From: Candidatus Binatia bacterium
GTDB lineage: Bacteria; Desulfobacterota; Binatia; UBA12015
NCBI GenBank assembly: GCA_029248525.1
Contig: JAQWJE010000046.1
Location: 31,282 to 95,281 of the forward strand
Length of the DNA stretch: 64,000 bases
Reading direction: 5' to 3'
The notes beneath the pieces were generated by a model. It searched no databases and was not told where the DNA came from. It worked only from the letters and a program-made list of their open reading frames with translations. Every line of letters begins with the position of its first letter. The first letter of the stretch is position 1. Both the position numbers and the translations under genes were made by a program. Positions 35,891 to 45,051 of the stretch are shown piece by piece.

Positions 35891-37339
35891 TCAGGACAGC
35901 TCGACACGCCGGAAGAAGAGGTCGAGTGGCAGGCGTTTTTCCACATCCGCGATCGATTGGACGTGGAGTGCCTTGTCAGGCCACCGCTCCCAGGTCACCA
36001 GCGCCTGCCCCGAGGAGATCGCAATCTGGGGATATCTGAGCCTGCCCCGGCCCTCCTCTGCGGCTAACGGGAGGAGGTCAGACCAGCTGCGGCCGTAATC
36101 AACGGAATAGCGCATCCAGATCTCCTTGCCGCCGGACGTCCACACAATCGCAACGCGACCTTCTCCATCGGCAGCCATCGCTGGCCGAAGAGCGTTCCCC
36201 TCGGCTTGGGGATCATCGATTCGTTGCGGTTCATTCCGGCCTTCCCGCCAGCTGTTCCCCCCGTCTTCGGAACCCAAAAAATAGATCCCGATATCCTCGC
36301 GCGGGCCGCCATGCCAGCTCAGATACAAATGGCCTCCTGCGGCCTGCAGATTGGTTTTGGGAGCTTCCTCTCCGACAAATAGCTCTTGTGGCGTAGACCA
36401 GGATCGGCCTCCATCAAGTGATTGTGAAAGAACTACAGCCCCGCGATGCGTCGCCCCGGTAACCGCCGTGGACCAGACCAGGGAAATGCGACCGCCGGCG
36501 AGTGCCAACTGCGGCCAGAGCGGACTGGGGCCTTCGAACCGCGCATCGACCGGTCGCGAATCCGACCATTTCCGGCCATGATTCGACCCAACCGCGATTC
36601 GCAGATGAGGCCGGGAGCGACCGCCCCGATTCGTGGAAGCACGCTGCTCCCATACTGCGAGAACCTGCCGGTCCGGAAGCGCGAGCAAGCTCGGCTGTCT
36701 GGCGAGACCTGTGCCCAAAACGTCGAGGCGCTTGGCCGGCTCCCCCCAGGTGCGACCTGCGTCCGCACTCACACGGAACATCAGTTGCCGCGAGCGACCT
36801 CTCTGGCGCACCCATACCACCAGTCCATTTCGATCCGGAAGAGCCAGGGCTACCGGATCAAAAACCCTCGAAGCCTGACTCAGTGTCTGTGGCGGGAAAA
36901 AGGTCCGGCCTTCGTCGAGGCTTGTCTGTATCGCAACCGACTTTGCTCGTCCCGAACCCGAAAGAACATCCTGCAGGAGCAAGAGGGCATCGGTTCCCGG
37001 AAAACGAACCAGCTGCGGGTCCGTCACATCCGCTTCACGAAAAGCGGAGCCCCCGGGTGGAAACTCCTTGCCCCAGGTCCTTCCGGAATCCGCAGAGACG
37101 CGCATCACGATCTCTCGCGGCGCGGCTCCCGATGCCGCCATCCAGGCCACCGCCACGTCAGAGGATCGCGCGGAAAGAGCCGTGTAGTCCGGCAAGAAAC
37201 CGGGGGCAACGCTCGCGGGAATCTCATTCAACCGCTGCGTTGGAAAAAGTCGCGGATCGGATTGCTCGCAGGCCGCGGCCAGCAGAACCGATGCGACCCA
37301 AACGATTCGGTTGGCAAGAAAAGGGCTGCGGCCGGCCAT
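35891..37339 (-). CDS. Sialidase-like lipoprotein with seven Asp-box (BNR) repeats
   Basis: A 482-residue exported protein. A hydrophobic helix ends in LLAAAC, a lipobox. Seven Asp-box motifs of the form S-x-D-x-G-x-T-W are visible in order: SADSGRTW, SLDEGRTF, SADAGRTW, GSNHGRKW, SLDGGRSW, SEDGGNSW and SVDYGRSW. This predicts a six- or seven-bladed beta propeller as in sialidases. The sialidase Arg triad and catalytic Tyr/Glu are not assignable with confidence, so it may only bind glycans. ATG at 37339 is preceded by AGGGG at good spacing; a TTG at 37360 is less likely because it lies next to the hairpin at 37352. Confidence 0.82.
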   Translation of the reverse strand: MAGRSPFLANRIVWVASVLLAAACEQSDPRLFPTQRLNEIPASVAPGFLPDYTALSARSSDVAVAWMAASGAAPREIVMRVSADSGRTWGKEFPPGGSAFREADVTDPQLVRFPGTDALLLLQDVLSGSGRAKSVAIQTSLDEGRTFFPPQTLSQASRVFDPVALALPDRNGLVVWVRQRGRSRQLMFRVSADAGRTWGEPAKRLDVLGTGLARQPSLLALPDRQVLAVWEQRASTNRGGRSRPHLRIAVGSNHGRKWSDSRPVDARFEGPSPLWPQLALAGGRISLVWSTAVTGATHRGAVVLSQSLDGGRSWSTPQELFVGEEAPKTNLQAAGGHLYLSWHGGPREDIGIYFLGSEDGGNSWREGRNEPQRIDDPQAEGNALRPAMAADGEGRVAIVWTSGGKEIWMRYSVDYGRSWSDLLPLAAEEGRGRLRYPQIAISSGQALVTWERWPDKALHVQSIADVEKRLPLDLFFRRVELS

Positions 37340-37351
37340 CAGATTTCCCCT

Positions 37352-37394
37352 GAAACGCAACGAGGCCGGAGCAAATGCTCCGGCCTCGCGTTTC
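37352..37394 (-). terminator. Terminator hairpin downstream of the exported 301-residue protein
   Basis: An inverted repeat GAGGCCGGAGCA / TGCTCCGGCCTC with a short loop, extended by an outer GAAACG / CGTTTC pairing. It lies 30 bp past the stop codon at 37425. The following T tract on the minus strand is weak (TTGCGTTTC), so termination strength is uncertain. Confidence 0.6.
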
Positions 37395-37424
37395 GTTGCA
37401 CGTTCCGAAGAACGATTCCGGAAC

Positions 37425-38330
37425 TCAGGTCAGAGGTTCAAGAATGGTGTACTTGAAGTTCGAGCTTCCACCGAACTGACCGACCGACTGGCCGTGCACG
37501 CCGTATATGAAGCTACCCGAACCGCCGCCGATCGCACCTTCGCTGAACTGCATGCGAAGGAAACCGGAGGTGCTCACACCGAGCTCGCTCGAAATCAGGC
37601 CACCACCCGGCTTCATCGAAGCGAAGGTAGCACCGCGAACGCTGACGTCGGAGAAGTTCGAGACCTCGCCAGCATTGTTGTAGAAAGAGAGCGACGCCGT
37701 GATCGAGGTCGAGTTCGACACGATCAAGGAGCTCTCGCCCTGAGCCACCGACAGAATCGCGACCGAGGAATCGTCAAGGGTTTGCGGGTTGAAGGTCTGG
37801 ACGTCAATGCTGCCCACGTCACCGTTCGGTAACATCGGGGCGCCACTGTCTCCGAGCCCCACACCAATGGCATCGCCACCGTAGGAGAATTGCTCGTTGA
37901 TATCCGCGAACGTGTACGTTCCGACAATCGCGTTATCGACCAGCCCGACGGGCTCCAAACAGTCACCGTCTGTTTCCCAGGCGGTGACAACAACCATGCC
38001 GCGAGAACCCGGAGCACGGTCGGCCGCGTCCTGAACGATCGTTGAATTGAGACCGAGGCAGGCCAGAACGGATTCCTCGAGAACGCCCAAGCTGTTGGTC
38101 CACTCCCAGAGTGTCAAAATATTAGGACCAGCTGCCGACTCACCGGCAAGGTTGCTGACGATCATATAGCTCGCCTTACCTTCGGTGGCGTCATAAGGCA
38201 TGATCAACGTATTTGCCGGCTGCGTCAGGCTGGTAGAACCATCTGCTTCAATTGCCTGCGCCGATGATACACCGAGCAGAGAGACCATCCCCGCGAGGGC
38301 GGCCACACCAATCCTTGAAATCCCTCTCAT
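37425..38330 (-). CDS. Exported protein of unknown function
   Basis: A 301-residue protein with a Sec signal peptide ending VSSAQA. The mature chain is acidic, Gly/Ser/Thr-rich and beta-strand-like, with only two Cys (LACLGL and DGDCLEP), which could form one disulfide. No family is recognised. Repeated short patterns such as SSLIVSNSTSITASLSFYNNAG (SSLIVSNSTSITAS) and STSGFLRMQFS suggest an extracellular beta-sandwich or a surface-layer-like protein. Monocistronic: long leader of about 150 bp upstream, AAGGAAAGAGGG as RBS, and a hairpin downstream. The isolated setting and composition suit an abundant surface protein; that is inference. Confidence 0.75.
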   Translation of the reverse strand: MRGISRIGVAALAGMVSLLGVSSAQAIEADGSTSLTQPANTLIMPYDATEGKASYMIVSNLAGESAAGPNILTLWEWTNSLGVLEESVLACLGLNSTIVQDAADRAPGSRGMVVVTAWETDGDCLEPVGLVDNAIVGTYTFADINEQFSYGGDAIGVGLGDSGAPMLPNGDVGSIDVQTFNPQTLDDSSVAILSVAQGESSLIVSNSTSITASLSFYNNAGEVSNFSDVSVRGATFASMKPGGGLISSELGVSTSGFLRMQFSEGAIGGGSGSFIYGVHGQSVGQFGGSSNFKYTILEPLT

Positions 38331-38493
38331 ACTTACCCTCTTTCCTTACTCTCTGTCTCAGGATCTGCTCCGAGACGTCCCCATGCGTCGGCTCATGCCT
38401 TACGCACGGTGTCAACTTAACTGAAATTGCCAGTTTAGCCAAATACCCACATATTTTTTAAGAATTCTGGTTTCGCAAATAACAAAGCTGTTT

Positions 38494-38946
38494 TCAACGT
38501 TTCAGGCGAACGTACCATTTGCCATCGTGGACGACCCATTGTTGAGGATCGACCAACTCCCGGCGAATGGTCCGGCTCCCGCCGTTGGGCGCCATCAGGG
38601 GAATCACCGCCTCCATACGAACCTTCACCCGGGCTGTCGGTGGACTCTTCTCCGGCTCGATTGTCGCCGAATCGACTGAAAAACCAAGTAAATCATAGGC
38701 TCCGCTCCTCCTGCGCAAAAAGTCGTCGCGGGGTAGCTGCAACTTCGAGTCGGGATCCACAAACTTGTCGTATACAGCAACCCAGTCCCGTTCCTGCCTT
38801 TCTGCCATATACTGACGGACGCGGACCTCGAGATCTTTCACCCCGGGGGGCGCAAAACATCCCGAAAAAACCGTTACCAGCAAAAAAGTGGACAGGATGG
38901 CCCGAGGAACCCTCAGGCCAGAGATCTTGCAAGCTAATGAATTCAT
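38494..38946 (-). CDS. Small lipoprotein with NTF2/DUF4440-like domain
   Basis: A 150-residue exported protein. ATG at 38946 follows AAGGA at 8 nt. The signal sequence ends TVFSGC, a lipobox. The mature part VRQYMAERQERDWVAVYDKF, then ARVKVRMEAVIPL and QQWVVHDGKWYVRLKR, resembles the cone-shaped NTF2/SnoaL-type fold (helix - strands - WxxxDGxWY ending), commonly seen in small periplasmic proteins. Function unknown. It directly follows the end of the Wzt gene (16 bp) and may belong to the same transcript. Confidence 0.72.
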   Translation of the reverse strand: MNSLACKISGLRVPRAILSTFLLVTVFSGCFAPPGVKDLEVRVRQYMAERQERDWVAVYDKFVDPDSKLQLPRDDFLRRRSGAYDLLGFSVDSATIEPEKSPPTARVKVRMEAVIPLMAPNGGSRTIRRELVDPQQWVVHDGKWYVRLKR

Positions 38947-38962
38947 TGAAAAATCCTTCAAT

Positions 38963-40144
38963 TCACCGTGAGGATCCCCAAATATGAGGGATCCGGGAAA
39001 CGCCCCAATCCGTCCCGGGATTCACCACAGAAAACGGCGCCAGTCCCTCCTGAACGTCCAGCATCACCAGGGGGCTCTGGTTGTCGATTGTTGCCACATT
39101 GAGCTGATAATTTCCTCCCAGAAGGGCCAGCTCCGGGATTCGCAGCTCGGCAAGAAAGGTGTCTCCCCCGAGCGACTGCAGCCTGGCCCCCTCCTCGGAT
39201 GTGGCAAAGCAATGACAGACCAATCCGTCAGCCCGGACCAGGCCGATGGCGACTCCGGGCGAGATCTCCGTCCCCGGCGCCCGGCGAACCAGAATCTCCA
39301 ACCGCAATTCCTGCCCGGTTTCAAATTCCAGGGCCTCCCGACCCGCCGCGTCCCGCAGGGTGACGTCCCCGACCCGCAGGAGGCGCTCTCCGGTCACCGG
39401 ACCCAACGCCTCGGCCGTCCGCGTCTCACGCATGGCATCGGCATACGCGTCGCAGACTTCTGCTGCCGAGCCCGCCATCCGCACATGTCCGCCGTCGAGC
39501 CAAAGCACCTGCGCACAAAGCTTCTTCACCTGAAAGAGATTGTGCGAACAGAACACCAGACTGCCGCCCGCGGCGCGAAACGACTCGATCCGCCGCAGAC
39601 ATTTGGACTGAAAGCGCTGGTCTCCGACCGCCAGGGCCTCGTCAACAATCAAAAGATCCGGATCGGCAGCCGTAGCCAGCGAAAAGGCGAGACGCAGAAA
39701 CATCCCGGTGGAATAGATCCGCACGGGTTGGTCCATGAAGTTGCCCAGTTCGGCAAAGGCATCCACCGCGGCTTCGATCTCCGCACAGCGATCCGCAGAA
39801 AGGCCTTGTGCCTGTGACACCATCCGCACATTTTCGCGCCCCGTGAACTCCGGATGAAATCCTGCTCCCAACTCCAGAATGGCACTTCGGTGCCCCGCAA
39901 CCTCAAGATGCCCCTCGGTTGGCGTGGCGAACCCGGCCAACATCGACAACAGGGTCGATTTGCCAGCGCCGTTGTTGCCGACAATGCCCAGTGATTGCCC
40001 GGCCTCCAGGGAGGCCTCGACGCCACGCACCGCCCAGATTCGTTCATGGCAGACGCCGCCGCCAAACCACTCCCGCAGGCGGTCGGCGGGTCGGTGATAG
40101 CGCCGAAAAGCCTTGCCCAGATTTTCTGCCCGCAAGACGCTCAT
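38963..40144 (-). CDS. wzt: ABC transporter ATPase for polysaccharide export, Wzt-like (1)
   Basis: A 393-residue protein. The ATPase domain (1-240) has Walker A GNNGAGKST, the truncated signature YSTGMFLRLAFS typical of Wzt/KpsT and Walker B LLIVDEALAVGD. Residues about 250-393 form the C-terminal Wzt domain, a beta sandwich that reads the glycan's modified end (VGDVTLRDAAG, then PELALLGGNYQLNVATID). It starts at ATG 40144, overlapping the permease stop by 4 bp. It energises export of an undecaprenyl-linked polysaccharide across the inner membrane. Confidence 0.95.
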   Translation of the reverse strand: MSVLRAENLGKAFRRYHRPADRLREWFGGGVCHERIWAVRGVEASLEAGQSLGIVGNNGAGKSTLLSMLAGFATPTEGHLEVAGHRSAILELGAGFHPEFTGRENVRMVSQAQGLSADRCAEIEAAVDAFAELGNFMDQPVRIYSTGMFLRLAFSLATAADPDLLIVDEALAVGDQRFQSKCLRRIESFRAAGGSLVFCSHNLFQVKKLCAQVLWLDGGHVRMAGSAAEVCDAYADAMRETRTAEALGPVTGERLLRVGDVTLRDAAGREALEFETGQELRLEILVRRAPGTEISPGVAIGLVRADGLVCHCFATSEEGARLQSLGGDTFLAELRIPELALLGGNYQLNVATIDNQSPLVMLDVQEGLAPFSVVNPGTDWGVSRIPHIWGSSR

Positions 40145-40929
40145 ACGAGATCCGCCATTTCGGGACGTGCCCGGTGCAACGCCCAGCTGCCGGCCATCAC
40201 CAGCGTCAGTCCGCAGAAAAAGCTCCAGGCAAGCGCCGGAAAAGGAACGGGCATCCCCAGAGCGAAGGCCCGGTAGGCGCCGACCACACCGCTCAGAGGA
40301 TTCACGGCCAGCAGGAAGCGCAACGACTCGGGGGCCATGTCCACCGCATAGACGATGGGCGTCAAATAAAAAAGTGCCTGCAGGCTCACGCCGACAATCT
40401 GGCTGGTGTCGCGGAAATACACCTGCAGGGTCCCGAGAAGGAACACCGCCCCCAACGAGAGAAGGAAAGTCGCGAGCATCGCCACGAGCAGAAGTGGCGT
40501 CCCCGGAACAAAGCCCACCCCCAGAAAAGGCATCAAGACGAGCAACAAAACCAGCGATACGGCCAACTGGACCTGCGCGACCAGCACCGGTTGCGCCAGC
40601 AGAACGGCAGGCGAAAAACCCATCCGCTTGAGCATCGTGCCCTGGTCCACCAGCACCGTGGTCCCCCGAGACACGGCGTCCTGGAAGGCCAGCCAGGGAA
40701 AAAATCCCCACGCCAGCGTGATGGCAAATGGAACATCCGATCCGATTCCGGACAGGCGAATCCGCAGCACCAGCGAGAATACCGTGGTCAGGATCAACAA
40801 CTGCGCCAAAGGCACCAGGACCGACCAGGCCAGTCCACCGAGGGATCCTGCCTGTCGCAGACGAAGCTCGCGCCCGACCAGAGCAACCAGAGTGCGACGC
40901 TCCTTCCAGATCTCGACAAGTGGGTTCAT
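40141..40929 (-). CDS. wzm: ABC-2 type polysaccharide export permease, Wzm-like
   Basis: A 262-residue permease with six predicted membrane helices. The cytosolic N-terminus LVGRELRLRQAGSLGGLAWSVLVPL is typical of Wzm/KpsM/TagG. The C-terminal part AVNPLSGVVGAYRAFALG is the conserved amphipathic region of ABC-2 exporters. It is the only permease of this type in the window, although there are two Wzt-like ATPases. It overlaps both the TPR membrane protein upstream and wzt downstream by 4 bp. Confidence 0.95.
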   Translation of the reverse strand: MNPLVEIWKERRTLVALVGRELRLRQAGSLGGLAWSVLVPLAQLLILTTVFSLVLRIRLSGIGSDVPFAITLAWGFFPWLAFQDAVSRGTTVLVDQGTMLKRMGFSPAVLLAQPVLVAQVQLAVSLVLLLVLMPFLGVGFVPGTPLLLVAMLATFLLSLGAVFLLGTLQVYFRDTSQIVGVSLQALFYLTPIVYAVDMAPESLRFLLAVNPLSGVVGAYRAFALGMPVPFPALAWSFFCGLTLVMAGSWALHRARPEMADLV

Positions 40930-42566
40930 TCCATTGGCTTTCGTGGTCGTCGCCGCTGCAGACGCTGCTCGACCAAACGCATGCCACGCACGCCCTCGCC
41001 CGCCTCGGGGGCGACCTGCAACACCAGAGAAAAGGACTCACGGGCCTGATCCAGCTTGCCCTGTCCGAGTTGCGTCCAACCCAGAAGCGTCATCGCCTCA
41101 ACATCGGGACGAACCGCCATCACCTGGTGAGCGATTTCCTCGGCAGCCACGTGATCGCCGAGGCGCTCTTCCATGGCGCCGAGGCCGAGCAGTACGTCAG
41201 GGTCTCCCGGGACCAACTCCAGGGCCGTCAGAAAACTCTCGCGGGCCTCGAGCAACTGGCCGCGCTGTGCCTGCGCAACAGCCAAATTGTGCCGGGATCG
41301 GGCGGCGCGCGGGGCCACCTCCAGCGTCGCCTGCCACAGCGTGACATCATTGGCCCATACGGGAACGCGTGCCAATGAGCGCGCGCTGAGGACAGCGACC
41401 AAAACCACTGCCAGACCCCACGCCCAATCGTGGCGCCGGGCCGCGAGACGACCGATGCCGTCACCGATCGCCAACGAAAACCCGACCAGCGGTAGATAGC
41501 TGTTATGCTCGGCGATCAATTCGCCATAGGGCAGCAATTGGCCGACCGGCAAGAGCGCCACGAGGGCCCACAAAAGACCTACGCCCGCGACTCGGCCGCG
41601 CCATAAGAGCCATAGCCCCCCGGCCACCCAGACAGCGAGAAACGCGGCGGCCAGAAGAGATGGGCCATCGATGGCGGCCTCGGGCAAGGAAAAGGCGTGC
41701 GGGCGATAATCGGCCTGCAGAGTCTGCGGCCAGAGCATCTTGACCAGATAATGGGCGAGCACCAGAAAGGATAACGCCGGCTGTGGCGCCAGCCCCTGAT
41801 CCGCCATGAGACTGACGACACCCCGTCGAATCTCCGGCTCGTACAACCACCCGACGGCCGCGATCACGACCGCGCCACCCGCGATCATCCCCAGCCACTG
41901 GGCGGTGGAGAACGTCGAAAAGGCCTGTGGATGCTGGCGCCAACGCACCAGGGCGAGCAAGACAGCCAGAACCGGCAGCACCACGGCAATTTCCTTCGAG
42001 CCCAGCGCGAGCATCGCGAGCAGCAGTGCGGCCAGAGCATTGCCGAGGCGCGCTTTTGCCGAGGGTGCTTCGAGCAGGTTCCACAGGCTCCAGAGACTGG
42101 CGGTCGAAAACAGACCAAGCAGCAAATCCCGTCGGCCGGCGATATAAACCACAGCCTCACTGCCGAGCGGGTGCACGGCAAAGACCGCGGCAGTAAGCCA
42201 CGGCCCGATCAAGCCACCGAGGAGAGCGCGCGCCAGACCGAAGACCGTCAGCACCGCCGCGATATGCCAGAGCAGGTTGGAGAGATGAAATACCCATGCC
42301 TCATGACCGCCTGCGATCGCATGATCAAGCATGTAGGTGAACATCCGGACCGGCCGGTATGTCACGCCCTCCACGGCGGACCGGAACAGATCCGGTGTGC
42401 GGTCCAGAGTCCAGCTCGACACCGGGTTGTCGGTTACGAGCAGCCCATCGTCAAAGACGAACTCGTAGGAAACCGAGGTGCCGTAGACCAGCCCGACCAA
42501 GGCGACGAGCGTCAGAAGCGCGGCAGCAACCGACCGGCCCGAACCGGTCTCAGTCCTCCCAGTCAC
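40926..42566 (-). CDS. TMTC-like membrane protein with C-terminal TPRs
   Basis: A 546-residue protein. Residues about 12-400 hold around ten membrane helices; the first extracytoplasmic loop SYEFVFDDGLLVTDNP carries the acidic pair of GT-C glycosyltransferases, and TYRPVRMFTYMLD is the TMTC/DUF1736-like signature. Residues about 410-530 are tetratricopeptide repeats (ARSRHNLAVAQAQRGQLLEARE, split as ARSRHNLAVAQAQRG and then DPDVLLGLGAMEERLGD). Eukaryotic TMTCs O-mannosylate cadherins; bacterial relatives are little studied. It overlaps the gspD end by 17 bp and the wzm start by 4 bp, tying secretion and glycan export into one transcript. Confidence 0.85.
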   Translation of the reverse strand: MTGRTETGSGRSVAAALLTLVALVGLVYGTSVSYEFVFDDGLLVTDNPVSSWTLDRTPDLFRSAVEGVTYRPVRMFTYMLDHAIAGGHEAWVFHLSNLLWHIAAVLTVFGLARALLGGLIGPWLTAAVFAVHPLGSEAVVYIAGRRDLLLGLFSTASLWSLWNLLEAPSAKARLGNALAALLLAMLALGSKEIAVVLPVLAVLLALVRWRQHPQAFSTFSTAQWLGMIAGGAVVIAAVGWLYEPEIRRGVVSLMADQGLAPQPALSFLVLAHYLVKMLWPQTLQADYRPHAFSLPEAAIDGPSLLAAAFLAVWVAGGLWLLWRGRVAGVGLLWALVALLPVGQLLPYGELIAEHNSYLPLVGFSLAIGDGIGRLAARRHDWAWGLAVVLVAVLSARSLARVPVWANDVTLWQATLEVAPRAARSRHNLAVAQAQRGQLLEARESFLTALELVPGDPDVLLGLGAMEERLGDHVAAEEIAHQVMAVRPDVEAMTLLGWTQLGQGKLDQARESFSLVLQVAPEAGEGVRGMRLVEQRLQRRRPRKPME

Positions 42567-44991
42567 GGTTCGGGAGAAAGCCAGCCTGGGGACGCTCGGC
42601 CGTTGTCGTGCGGCCGCGTGATCTCATTTTTTCGTCCATCTCGAATTTGCTCGGCGGACGCAGCCCACCTGTGCGCTCAATCTCATCCACGACGTCCCAA
42701 AGCCGATCCTTGTAGCGCTGGGTGACTTCAAGTCCCTCGGCGCGGCCGCGGATCACATGCGGGGTGATCATGATGATAAGTTCACCTTTTTGGACCGCGG
42801 TTTTCTCATAACGAAAAAGTTGTCCGAGGACCGGGATATCCATCAGATAGGGAATTCCCGCACGGGTCCTCTCCGTAAGTTCCTCGATAATGCCACCAAT
42901 CAGGAGCGTATCGCCATCCTGAACAACGGCTGTCGTCTCGGCGGTTCGCACCCGGAAGGTCGGTGAACCTGTCGTGCTCTCCTTGGTGCTGTCCACGGAG
43001 CTGACCTCTTGACGAATCGACAAATTCACCAAACCATCTGCATTTACCTGCGGCAGTATATTGAGAATGACCCCGGTATCACGATATTGAACGCTATTGA
43101 CCAACGCCGTACTGCCGCCCGTTTGGATTCCCGGGACGTTGGCGGTTTGAGTAAGCACCGGGACCGAGGAGCCAATGTTGATCGAGGCCTCGCGGTTATC
43201 TGCCGTCAGGATGTGCGGGCTGGCGAGAATCTTCGCACGTCCTGCGCCCGCTAGTGCCGAGATCTGCGCGGTGAAGTGCTTATTGTCCGTGATCAGGGCA
43301 CTAAAACCACCCTGAGCACCCAGAAAATTCGAATTGATATATCGCTTCGCTGTTCCCGCAGCGGCCTGCGATACGGAGCTTAGCCCCGAATCGTTGGCCG
43401 GGGCAGCGCTAGGCTGTGGGACCCCCCCGACGTTGGAGGCCACGATCCCCTGAACCCCGAGTTCCATATCCTTCGATAGACGGATCTCGGCGATCAAAAC
43501 CTCGATCACCACCTGTCGGGGAACGGTATCCAGATCCAGAATCACGGACCGGATCTCTTCCCAATCCGCCTTGGTCGCAAACACGACCAGCGAGTTGGTG
43601 ATCGAGTCCGAAACGATCCGAACGTCGCTCAGGAAGTCGTTTTCCGATCCCGCGCCGCCGGAGATCACCACTGAGGAAGCGCCCCCGGCCCCTCCCGCCC
43701 CGCCCGCCAGGACACCTGCTGGTCGGGCGCCGCCGCGAGATCCGCCGCGAGATCCGCCACGAGATCCGCCGCGCGATCCGCCCGTATTGCCGCGACCGCC
43801 GCTGAATTGCTCGAACTCCCCGAGAGATTGCCCGCGACCGAGAGCGCTGGCTCGCCGACCGCCGTTCTGGTTGCGCCCACCGCCAGTGTTCGCAGAGGCG
43901 CCACGCCCACCGAAAACCCCGCCAAAGCCTGGTTGTCCCCGGCGGATGGATTGCTGGTTGCCGCCGCCACCGCCTCCGTAAAGTTCGTTCAGGATCTGGG
44001 CCAGATCAGCCGCCTTGGCATTTTGCACGGGGTAGGTCCGGACGCGCTTTTTCAGTTCCTCATCCGGCTTGACGTCCAAAATGCCCAGCCAGTATTCCAC
44101 CGCCTGAAAGGTGCTCTCCGAAAAGGCCAGCACGGCGATCGAATTGAGCCGAAACAGCGGAATCGCATAGACGCCACGCTCGGAAGCGGCCTGGCCGGTG
44201 ATTCCATAAGTGTCGAGAATCATCAGCAGTTCCTGGCCAAGTTCCTCGAGGTTGGTGTTGCGGATCTTGAAAATGCGCGCCTTGAGGTCGCGGAAGGCAT
44301 CGCGGTCGAGAAGCTGGATCATCTCGCGCAGGCGGTCCACATTGCTCGCGATATCCGTGAGGATCAGCATATTCGCCCGCGGGTAGGGGATCACGTCCCC
44401 GCCGGGCGTAATAAACGGCTGCAGCAGCGTGGCCATCTCCGGCGCCGCTATATTCTCGACCGTGAGCAACTCGACCACGAACAAATCGTCTTCGGTCATG
44501 CGCTGGAGTTCGTCGCGCGACACGATCACGCGCGTCTTGGCCTCCGCAATGGGCACGATATTGTAGACTTCACCCACCCGAACAGCGGCAATCCCGATGG
44601 ACCGCAGGATCTGATTGAAGATCGGGAAAAGCTCGGATCGGGGGATTTTCCCGGTGGTGCGGATGGTGACCTGCCCCTCAACACGCGGGTCGATCAGGTA
44701 GTTGATCTCCAAGGCGCCCGCGAGGCTGTGGATCACTTCCCGGATGTCTGCTCCCTCAAAATTGAGGACGATCGCGTCGTCGGTCGCCCCGGCACCACCG
44801 CGCGCCGCAGGCGCAGCAACCGCTTCAACAGCCGGAGCGCTTCCCGAAGGTGCAGCTGGCGCTCCCCTCTGAGCCTCGACGCTTTCCGGAAGCCACAAAA
44901 ACAGCCCGATCAGCAGAACGAGGCCTCGAGCAACCGCCCCAAACGCGCGCCTGCCGCGAAACTCGCTCCCGTATGAATGCCTGATCCTCAT
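42550..44991 (-). CDS. gspD: Type II secretion system secretin GspD
   Basis: An 813-residue outer-membrane secretin. A signal peptide (GLVLLIGLFLWLPESVEA) is followed by N0 (about 72-150), N1 and N2 domains with the repeats ANMLILTDIASNVDRL and NSIAVLAFSESTF. A Gly/Arg-rich insert follows (about 338-450) containing repeated GGSR, then N3 (NSLVVFATKADWEEI). The secretin domain (about 485-760) shows VVIEVLIAEIRL, SVQYRDTGVILNILP and GDTLLIGGI...IPVLGQLF. The C-tail is short and no S-domain is evident. The insert, within the N2-N3 region, is unusual in composition. It is the last gsp gene of the operon. Confidence 0.96.
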   Translation of the reverse strand: MRIRHSYGSEFRGRRAFGAVARGLVLLIGLFLWLPESVEAQRGAPAAPSGSAPAVEAVAAPAARGGAGATDDAIVLNFEGADIREVIHSLAGALEINYLIDPRVEGQVTIRTTGKIPRSELFPIFNQILRSIGIAAVRVGEVYNIVPIAEAKTRVIVSRDELQRMTEDDLFVVELLTVENIAAPEMATLLQPFITPGGDVIPYPRANMLILTDIASNVDRLREMIQLLDRDAFRDLKARIFKIRNTNLEELGQELLMILDTYGITGQAASERGVYAIPLFRLNSIAVLAFSESTFQAVEYWLGILDVKPDEELKKRVRTYPVQNAKAADLAQILNELYGGGGGGNQQSIRRGQPGFGGVFGGRGASANTGGGRNQNGGRRASALGRGQSLGEFEQFSGGRGNTGGSRGGSRGGSRGGSRGGARPAGVLAGGAGGAGGASSVVISGGAGSENDFLSDVRIVSDSITNSLVVFATKADWEEIRSVILDLDTVPRQVVIEVLIAEIRLSKDMELGVQGIVASNVGGVPQPSAAPANDSGLSSVSQAAAGTAKRYINSNFLGAQGGFSALITDNKHFTAQISALAGAGRAKILASPHILTADNREASINIGSSVPVLTQTANVPGIQTGGSTALVNSVQYRDTGVILNILPQVNADGLVNLSIRQEVSSVDSTKESTTGSPTFRVRTAETTAVVQDGDTLLIGGIIEELTERTRAGIPYLMDIPVLGQLFRYEKTAVQKGELIIMITPHVIRGRAEGLEVTQRYKDRLWDVVDEIERTGGLRPPSKFEMDEKMRSRGRTTTAERPQAGFLPNRDWED
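43730..43782 (-). repeat. 12-bp tandem repeat encoding GGSR units in gspD
   Basis: About four tandem copies of a 12-bp unit (GATCCGCCGCGA as written on the plus strand) that encode consecutive Gly-Gly-Ser-Arg units. Copies differ at one or two bases, as expected for slippage followed by drift. In-frame, so copy-number change would alter only linker length. Confidence 0.8.
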
Positions 44992-45051
44992 TGATTCCCT
45001 TTGGTCCTACCTGTTCGTGCGCTTGATGAAAAACCGCTCGCCCGAAGACGA

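Noticed and set aside
43730..43782. Tandem repeats that superficially resemble an array.
   Set aside because: The units are 12 bp, contiguous and in frame inside gspD, so this is coding slippage and not a CRISPR array.
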